Below, in pieces: positions 6,691 to 10,988 of a DNA stretch of 10,988 bases. The notes below the pieces were generated by a model that did no database searches, was not told the DNA's origin, and saw nothing but the letters and a program-made list of their open reading frames with translations. Source of the DNA: an uncultured Bacteroidales bacterium (GTDB lineage: Bacteria; Bacteroidota; Bacteroidia; Bacteroidales; UBA932). Every line of letters starts with the position of its first letter. The stretch's first letter is position 1. Made by a program: the position numbers and the translations under genes. Location of the stretch: positions 1 through 10,988 of the forward strand of contig CAMOKK010000026.1 in assembly GCA_946617545.1 (NCBI GenBank). The letters run 5' to 3'.

Positions 6691-6797
6691 TTGACAACTA
6701 ACTTGTTGATTATCATGTGTTTCCCGTACATTTCTCGTTCGTTTTTTGAACGAGAAATAGTATGCAAGTCTATGAGGTTCAATTACTTAGCTGTCAA
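6691..6797. repeat. 107-bp symmetric palindromic element, copy 2
   Basis: Same build and length as copy 1: left arm 6691-6729, stem 6730-6740, T-rich loop 6741-6747, stem 6748-6758, right arm 6759-6797. The 11-bp stem sequence is identical to copy 1 and the loop differs by one base, with the same strand orientation. Both arms, read inward, again begin TTGACA-N2-TAA-S-N3-TTGA with TC 3 nt later. The left arm ends 33 nt from the 180-aa gene start; the right arm ends 3 nt from the T-tract of the rpmH terminator. The core has been kept while the arms diverged at unconstrained positions, which suggests selection on, or recognition of, these particular bases. Confidence 0.85.
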
Positions 6798-6800
6798 GGC

Positions 6801-6835
6801 AAAAACAAAAACCGCAGGCCAGGGAGGTCTGCGGT
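6801..6835 (-). terminator. Rho-independent terminator of rpmH
   Basis: On the minus strand a 7-bp perfect stem (6835-6829 with 6817-6811), extended by one G-U and two G-C pairs, is followed by TTTTTGTTTTT (complement of 6801-6811). It lies 25 nt after the rpmH stop codon and directly next to repeat copy 2. Confidence 0.88.
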
Positions 6836-6860
6836 AAGTGTCTTGGATGCAAAAAGCGGA

Positions 6861-7013
6861 CTACCAGCGGTCTTCGTCAGATACGGAGAGCTTTTTGCGG
6901 GCGTGACGACGGCGGGCGTTCAGGACGCGGCGGCCGTTGGCGGAAGCCATGCGGGCGCGGAAGCCGTGCTTATTCACACGCTTGCGGCGGGAGGGTTGAA
7001 ATGTTCTTTTCAT
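6861..7013 (-). CDS. rpmH: 50S ribosomal protein L34
   Basis: 50-residue, highly basic protein. The N-terminus [12 protein letters not shown], then [10 protein letters not shown] and a [17 protein letters not shown] ending, are the full L34 pattern, a component of the large ribosomal subunit. The short C-terminal tail SVSDEDRW extends a few residues beyond the usual ~44-46. It is preceded by its own strong promoter (7050-7081) and followed by a clear terminator, so it is transcribed alone. In many bacteria rpmH is followed by rnpA; here it is not, and the next element downstream is repeat copy 2. The upstream gene rsmG ends 68 nt before the start codon. Confidence 0.97.
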   Translation of the reverse strand: MKRTFQPSRRKRVNKHGFRARMASANGRRVLNARRRHARKKLSVSDEDRW

Positions 7014-7049
7014 GATATCTCTTTTTTATATTTTTCGCGTAAGGGACTG

Positions 7050-7081
7050 CAAAGGTAGTAAATCTATGCGAAACCGCCAAA
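7050..7081 (-). promoter_or_regulatory. Bacteroidota housekeeping promoter of rpmH
   Basis: On the minus strand TTTG (complement of 7078-7081), a 20-nt spacer and TACCTTTG (complement of 7050-7057) match the Bacteroidota consensus TTTG-N19-TAnnTTTG. The -33 box touches the rsmG stop codon. Transcription should begin around 7042-7046, giving a 5' leader of about 30 nt that is A/T-rich with no Shine-Dalgarno. Confidence 0.85.
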
Positions 7082-7705
7082 TTATTTTTCAATGTGAATC
7101 ACCAGTTTTCCTTCATACCAGGGGTCGTCCAGCCAGGAGGAGATTCTCCAGGTATGTACGCTGCCTTTGGGAAGATGATAACGGGCCATCACCTGGGCAA
7201 TCTCCGGGTTCACGTCTCCGCCTTTGAGGTAGAGGATGCCCTTTCGGTAGCACCCTTTCACCCAAGGGTAGAAGTCCGGAAGGGAGGCCACGGCGCGGGA
7301 CACTACATAGTCGAATTCCCGTCCCAGGGACTCTGCGCGGGCGTTCACCACTTCCACGTTCTCAAGCCCCAGGGCCCGGGAAACGGCCGATGCCACGATG
7401 GTCTTCTTCCCCACGGAGTCGCAGAGCACGAAGGAAGCCTCCGGGAACAAGATAGCCAGCGGAATGCCCGGGAAGCCGCCGCCGGTGCCCAGGTCCAGGA
7501 TGCTGGCCGATGAGAAGCTGTCCCACAGGCCCGGAACCTCGGAGAGGTATCGGCCTATGGCCAGCGAGTGCAGCACATGGTGGCTGTAGAGATTGTCTAT
7601 GTCTTTGCGGGAAATCACGTTAATCTGCGCGTTCCATTCCCGGTACAAGGCATCCAGGGCGTCAAAACGCTCCTTCTGCAGCGGCGTAAGTTCAAAGCTG
7701 TTCAT
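7082..7705 (-). CDS. rsmG: 16S rRNA (guanine-N7) methyltransferase RsmG (GidB)
   Basis: 207-residue class I SAM-dependent methyltransferase that modifies G527 (E. coli numbering) of 16S rRNA; its loss is known to give low-level streptomycin resistance. Family marks: YREWNAQINVISRKD (21-35), the HHVLHSL segment (42-48), the SAM-binding loop ILDLGTGGGFPGIPLAI (69-85), NARAE (121-125), SRAVA (136-140) and YLKGGD (159-164). Length is normal for the family. The start codon overlaps the stop codon of the sigma-factor gene by 4 nt (ATGA), so the two are translationally coupled. Sitting next to rpmH recalls the ancestral rpmH-gidB neighbourhood found near many replication origins. Confidence 0.96.
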   Translation of the reverse strand: MNSFELTPLQKERFDALDALYREWNAQINVISRKDIDNLYSHHVLHSLAIGRYLSEVPGLWDSFSSASILDLGTGGGFPGIPLAILFPEASFVLCDSVGKKTIVASAVSRALGLENVEVVNARAESLGREFDYVVSRAVASLPDFYPWVKGCYRKGILYLKGGDVNPEIAQVMARYHLPKGSVHTWRISSWLDDPWYEGKLVIHIEK

Positions 7706-8271
7706 TCCTCTTCCCCCCTTAGCATCATTTTGGAAAGGTGCTCCTTGCCCCGGCGGATGCGGGTGCGCACCGTGTTCAGTTCCAGGCCCAGTTCCCGGGC
7801 AATCTCCTCGTATTCCAGCTCCTCTATCATGTATTTGATCATCACGTCTTTATACAGGCTGGGCAGTTCGTCAATATAGCCCATCAGACGCTCATGCATC
7901 TCGTCGTTGATAATTTCCTCTTCGGGCGTGAAGTCCGTAAGCGGAGCGTTCCCTTCGGAGGAATCGGTCTTGTGGAGAATGCCCTCCTTCTTCTGGCTCT
8001 CCCGCTGGATGCTCTCCAGGTGGTCCAGGGCGGTGCGGGTGGCGATGGTCAGGAGCCAAGGACGGAATTCCCGCTCCGTGTCAAAGCTGCCCAGCGCAGC
8101 GAAGGCTTTTTGGAAAGTCTCCAGCACAACATCGTCGGCATCGGCCTTCCACTGGAAATAGCCGCTCACACGCCCCCGGACCGATTTTTCATGAATCTGA
8201 TACAGCATCCGGTAGGCCATCTGGTTTCCCTGCATGGCTTTCAGAACCAGTTCTTTTTCTTTTGCGTCCAT
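7702..8271 (-). CDS. ECF-type RNA polymerase sigma-70 family factor
   Basis: 189-residue sigma factor. Region 2 (~12-88) contains ADADDVVLETFQKAFAAL (43-60, the region 2.2-like core contact) and FRPWLLTIATRTALDHL (69-85). An acidic linker (~95-125) follows, then region 4 (~128-182) with the helix-turn-helix ELEYEEIARELGLELNTVRTRI split across 151-172 for -35/-33 recognition. There is no region 3, as expected for ECF factors. No anti-sigma gene is adjacent: it is flanked by polA (3-nt gap) and rsmG (4-nt overlap), so it appears to be produced with housekeeping genes. The partner-switching phosphatase at 1691-3643 is not obviously linked to it. Targets unknown. Confidence 0.93.
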   Translation of the reverse strand: MDAKEKELVLKAMQGNQMAYRMLYQIHEKSVRGRVSGYFQWKADADDVVLETFQKAFAALGSFDTEREFRPWLLTIATRTALDHLESIQRESQKKEGILHKTDSSEGNAPLTDFTPEEEIINDEMHERLMGYIDELPSLYKDVMIKYMIEELEYEEIARELGLELNTVRTRIRRGKEHLSKMMLRGEEE

Positions 8272-8274
8272 AGG

Positions 8275-10902
8275 CTAATGGGCTTCTAACCAGTTGGCGC
8301 CTGCGCTGCATTCCACCGTGAGGGGAACGCTCAGGCTAATCACATGTTCCATCACGTCTTTCACCAGCGCCTGGAGCTCCGGCACCTCGGAGGGAATGGC
8401 GTCAAACAGCAGTTCGTCGTGAATCTGCAGCACCATCTTGCTCTTCATGCCCTTTTCCTTCAGGCGGGCGGCTACCTGAATCATGGCCAGTTTGATGATA
8501 TCGGCCGATGTCCCCTGGATGGGCGCATTCACGGCATTGCGCTCGGCCAGGGACCGGACGGTGGCGTTGCGGGCATGGATGTCCGGCAGGTAGCGCCGGC
8601 GGCCGAAAAGGGTTTCTACGTAGCCGTTCTCCCGCGCGAAGGCCACCGAGTCGTCGATGAACGAGCGGATGGCGGGGAAGGCGGTGAAATAGTCGTCGAT
8701 CAGGGCCTTGGCGGCGCTGCGGGTCAGGTGCAGCCTTTGGGCCAGGCCGAAGGAAGAGATGCCGTACATGATGCCGAAGTTGGCCGTCTTGGCCATGCCG
8801 CGCTGTTCCCGCGTGACTTCGGAAACGGGGATGCCGAAGATTTTGGCGGCCGTGGCGGCATGCACGTCCTCTCCGTCGCGGAAGGCCTGCGTCAGGTGGG
8901 CGTCGCAGCTCAGATGGGCCATGATGCGCAGCTCGATCTGCGAGTAATCGGCCGATACGATAACTCCGTCCGGGGTGCCCGGCACGAAGGCCTTGCGGAT
9001 TTCCTTGCCGCGTTCCGTGCGGATGGGGATGTTCTGCAGGTTGGGGTTGGAGCTGGACAGGCGCCCGGTGGCCGTCAGGGCCTGGTTGAAGGTGGTATGC
9101 ACGCGCCCGTCCTTCTGGGAGATGTACGAGGGGAAGGGCTCGATATAGGTGGAAAGGAGCTTTTTGACGGCCCGGTATTCCAGGATTTCGTTCACGATGG
9201 GGTGCCGGTCCGCGATGGTGAGGAGGGTGGCCTCGTCCGTGCTGTACTGGCCCTTGGTACTGCGCTTGGCCTTGGGGTCCAGGGCCAGCTTGTCAAACAG
9301 GAGCTCTCCCACCTGTTTGGGGGAGGAGATGTTCAGCTGCGGCTCATCGGCCATTTCCCGGATGCGGTTTTCCCGCTCCGCCAGCTCTTTCCTCAGACCG
9401 TCGGCAAAGACCTTGAGCTGGGACAGGTCCACTTTCACGCCGTCCCGCTCCATCTGCGCGAGCACCTTGGCCAGGGGCTCCTCCATCCGGTAGTAGAAGT
9501 CCGGCAGGTCTTCCTTGAGCTTGTCTCCCAGCGGCAGCAGCACGGCCGCCTCCTTCAGGCGGGGGGAGTCCTCCTCTTCAGGAGCCTCATCGAAGAGGGA
9601 GCCGGTAGCGGCCGGGGCCGATGCTTCGACGGACACCCCCAGGTACGTCTGCGAGAGGGCCTGCAAGTCATGGCTGCGTTCCGGATTCAGGACATAGTGC
9701 ATGAGCTCGATGTCGTTCCAAGTACCCTCCAGGCTTATTCCGTCTTCGCTCAGGAACTTGGAAATGCGTTTGAGGTCTACGCCGTATTTGGCCACGGAAG
9801 GGTTCTCCAGCAGGGTTTTGGCCTCCTTGGGGTCTCGGCAGACGGCGACATTTACGCCATCGCTGAGGGCGAACCCGGAGGGGAGGGCCAACAGACCGAT
9901 TTTGGCGGGTTTGCTTTCCAGGATTTGCCGCACGCTGCACAAAATGGGGTCAATTTGCGTAACGGGTGGCTCGGTGGAGCCACTGGCTACGCGTTCTGGA
10001 CCAGAATCGCGTAACGGGTGGCCGGGCTCTGTCTTTCCAATCAGGTAACGCTTCAGGGAGGCAAACTCGTACCGGTCAAACAGCTGGGAGAGTCCGGATT
10101 GGTACATCCCGGTATATTGCATGTCCTCCACGCTCACAGGCAGGCCGATGTCCGTTTTGATGGTGACCAGCTGCTTGGAAAGGGCCATGTGCGGCTGCGC
10201 TTCCCGGAACATTTCCTGCTGTTTGGCCGACAGTTCCGAAAGGTGGGCATAGATGTTCTCTACGCTGCCGTACTTGGCGATGAGCTTGGCCGCGCCCACT
10301 TCTCCCACGCCCTTCACGCCGGGCACGTTGTCGGCCGTGTCTCCGCAGATGGAGAGCATGTCAATCACCTGGGCGGGCTCCGAGATGCCCCACTTCCGGC
10401 ACAGGGCCTCCGTGTTCACCAGCTCCGCCTCGGCCCCGCTTTTGCCGGGCTTGAGCTGGAAGGTGTGCGGGCCCAGCAGCTGTCCGTAGTCTTTGTCGGG
10501 GGTGACCAGGTACACATCCAGCGTGTCCGAGGCGTATTGGGCGGCCACGGAGCCCAGGACGTCGTCGGCCTCGAAGCCGGGCATCATGAGCACGGGGATG
10601 TTCATCTTCTGAACCAGCTCCGTGAGGGGCTCCAGGGCTTCTATCACCAACTGCGGGGTAGGGGGGCGCGTGCCCTTGTACTCCGGGTACAGCTGGTTGC
10701 GGAAGGTGCCTCCCGGCGGGTCGAAAGCCACCGCCACATGGCTGGGCTTCTCCCTTTCCAGCATCTCTAAAAGGTATTTGGTGAAGCCGTAGAGGATGGA
10801 CATGTCCTCCCCCTTGGAGTTAATCATGGGCCTGCGCAGGAAGGCATAGTACATCTTGAATACCAGCGCGTGCCCGTCTATGAGAAAAAGTTTACCTGGC
10901 AT
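8275..10902 (-). CDS. polA: DNA polymerase I (proofreading motif absent)
   Basis: Family A DNA polymerase for Okazaki-fragment processing and repair. Numbered from the ATG at 10902 (875 residues): 5'-nuclease domain ~1-287 (LFLIDGHALVFKMYYAF; PGFEADDVLG; CGDTADNVPGVKGVG), a linker ~290-318, a degenerate 3'-5' exonuclease-like domain ~319-430, a low-complexity acidic stretch (~430-450), and the polymerase domain. Motif A DYSQIELR starts at D652, motif B is RGMAKTANFGIMYG (701-714), and motif C is HDE (828-830). The exo I 'DTET' motif is missing (KIGLLALPSG in its place). An in-frame TTG at 10911 would add three residues; I prefer the ATG because MPGKLFLIDG opens the conserved domain directly. 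A 66-bp palindromic block is embedded in the linker. The sigma-factor gene follows after 3 nt, so the two are probably one transcript. Confidence 0.97.
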   Translation of the reverse strand: MPGKLFLIDGHALVFKMYYAFLRRPMINSKGEDMSILYGFTKYLLEMLEREKPSHVAVAFDPPGGTFRNQLYPEYKGTRPPTPQLVIEALEPLTELVQKMNIPVLMMPGFEADDVLGSVAAQYASDTLDVYLVTPDKDYGQLLGPHTFQLKPGKSGAEAELVNTEALCRKWGISEPAQVIDMLSICGDTADNVPGVKGVGEVGAAKLIAKYGSVENIYAHLSELSAKQQEMFREAQPHMALSKQLVTIKTDIGLPVSVEDMQYTGMYQSGLSQLFDRYEFASLKRYLIGKTEPGHPLRDSGPERVASGSTEPPVTQIDPILCSVRQILESKPAKIGLLALPSGFALSDGVNVAVCRDPKEAKTLLENPSVAKYGVDLKRISKFLSEDGISLEGTWNDIELMHYVLNPERSHDLQALSQTYLGVSVEASAPAATGSLFDEAPEEEDSPRLKEAAVLLPLGDKLKEDLPDFYYRMEEPLAKVLAQMERDGVKVDLSQLKVFADGLRKELAERENRIREMADEPQLNISSPKQVGELLFDKLALDPKAKRSTKGQYSTDEATLLTIADRHPIVNEILEYRAVKKLLSTYIEPFPSYISQKDGRVHTTFNQALTATGRLSSSNPNLQNIPIRTERGKEIRKAFVPGTPDGVIVSADYSQIELRIMAHLSCDAHLTQAFRDGEDVHAATAAKIFGIPVSEVTREQRGMAKTANFGIMYGISSFGLAQRLHLTRSAAKALIDDYFTAFPAIRSFIDDSVAFARENGYVETLFGRRRYLPDIHARNATVRSLAERNAVNAPIQGTSADIIKLAMIQVAARLKEKGMKSKMVLQIHDELLFDAIPSEVPELQALVKDVMEHVISLSVPLTVECSAGANWLEAH
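9957..10022. repeat. 66-bp palindromic block inside the polA linker
   Basis: A 14-bp direct repeat (GCGTAACGGGTGGC at 9957-9970 and 10009-10022) bounds two hairpins: a 7-bp stem with a 4-nt loop (9966-9972 with 9977-9983), and a 12-bp stem with one bulged base (9988-9999 with 10001-10013). The block is in frame and encodes GHPLRDSGPERVASGSTEPPVT in the linker between the 5'-nuclease and the rest of PolA. It could be a small element inserted in frame, comparable to Rickettsia palindromic elements, or only chance repetition in a flexible linker. Confidence 0.55.
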
Positions 10903-10908
10903 AGCCTT

Positions 10909-10916
10909 CAAAGATA
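10909..10916 (-). promoter_or_regulatory. Possible -7 box immediately before polA
   Basis: On the minus strand TATCTTTG is a perfect TAnnTTTG match ending 6 nt before the polA ATG at 10902. No TTTG lies at the expected distance upstream. The upstream gene ends only 23 nt from the polA ATG, so polA may simply be read through from it; the box could add a near-leaderless start. Confidence 0.35.
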
Positions 10917-10925
10917 CGAAAAAAA

Positions 10926-10988
10926 TCAGAACTTGACTTTTACAAGCAGGGGGAAATGGTCGGAAAGGCGGGCGGTGCCTTCCGTAAG
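10926..10988 (-). CDS. C-terminus of a probable endonuclease/exonuclease/phosphatase-family protein
   Basis: The last 20 codons of a minus-strand gene whose start lies beyond the window. The ending reads RLSDHFPLLVKVKF and stop; 'SDHxP' near the C-terminus is the hallmark of the EEP superfamily (the conserved Asp-His catalytic pair of DNase I and exonuclease III-like enzymes). Whether it acts on DNA, RNA or phospholipid cannot be decided from this fragment. It ends 23 nt before polA, in the same direction. Confidence 0.6.
   Translation of the reverse strand, partial: LTEGTARLSDHFPLLVKVKF

Larger units (their letters stand above)
5008..6797. mobile_element. Putative RAYT-type island bounded by two 107-bp palindromic elements
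   Basis: The 1,790-bp segment consists only of two symmetric 107-bp repeats and the two minus-strand genes between them (an IS200/RAYT-like transposase and a 180-residue unknown protein). It sits with almost no spare sequence between the symporter stop codon (7 nt away) and the rpmH terminator (3 nt away). RAYT transposases are known to be flanked by the REP or REPIN palindromes they act on; by analogy I infer that these repeats are the substrate of this transposase. I see no convincing target-site duplication, which is expected for HUH Y1 enzymes. Whether the segment moves as a unit, or only the 107-bp elements move, cannot be told from one locus. Confidence 0.5.

Noticed and set aside
5001..6804. 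Target-site duplication around the bracketed segment
   Set aside because: Flanks 5001-5007 and 6798-6804 show no convincing direct repeat; no duplication is expected for a Y1 HUH enzyme anyway.
8344..10014. 556-codon plus-strand open frame opposite polA
   Set aside because: Shadow of polA, with no domain and low-complexity composition.
1..10988. CRISPR arrays, tRNA and rRNA genes
   Set aside because: No regularly spaced direct repeats and no cloverleaf or rRNA-like sequence were seen on either strand.

Overview
The window looks like a chromosomal stretch from a G+C-rich member of the Bacteroidota, probably Bacteroidales. Three things point there: a Bacteroidota-type promoter (TTTG, 20 nt, TAnnTTTG) in front of rpmH, no obvious Shine-Dalgarno sequences, and protein families typical of that group, including a cellobiose 2-epimerase and a small 'LLFLRHPEGI' protein. 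I cannot name a genus.

Left part, + strand (1-5000). The window opens with the C-terminal half of a cellobiose 2-epimerase-like AGE enzyme, closed by a clear hairpin terminator. A tight three-gene run follows (gaps of 2 and 13 nt): a secreted NMT1/THI5-type solute-binding protein, a membrane dCache-HAMP-PP2C (SpoIIE-type) phosphatase, and a GPH/MelB-type sugar:cation symporter. No ABC permease or ATPase is present. The binding protein and phosphatase therefore look like a sensing pair rather than a transporter.

Middle part (5008-6797) is the most unusual. Two 107-bp elements of identical architecture (39-nt arm, 11-bp stem, 7-nt T-rich loop, 11-bp stem, 39-nt arm) bracket exactly two minus-strand genes: an IS200/RAYT-like HUH transposase with a long C-terminal extension, and a 180-residue protein of unknown function. 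All four outer arms match TTGACA-N2-TAA-S-N3-TTGA, and the transposase stop codon is the TAA of one arm. This resembles REP/REPIN elements with their RAYT, in a form I do not recognise as described, and it is the best candidate for a new system here.

Right part, minus strand (6798-10988), is core genome. Reading along the minus strand: the end of an endonuclease/exonuclease/phosphatase-family gene, polA, an ECF-type sigma factor, rsmG, then rpmH with its own promoter and terminator. The last three polA-to-rsmG genes are packed tightly (3-nt gap, then a 4-nt ATGA overlap). PolA lacks the exo I proofreading motif and carries a 66-bp palindromic, repeat-bounded block in a linker, which may be a second in-frame small element.
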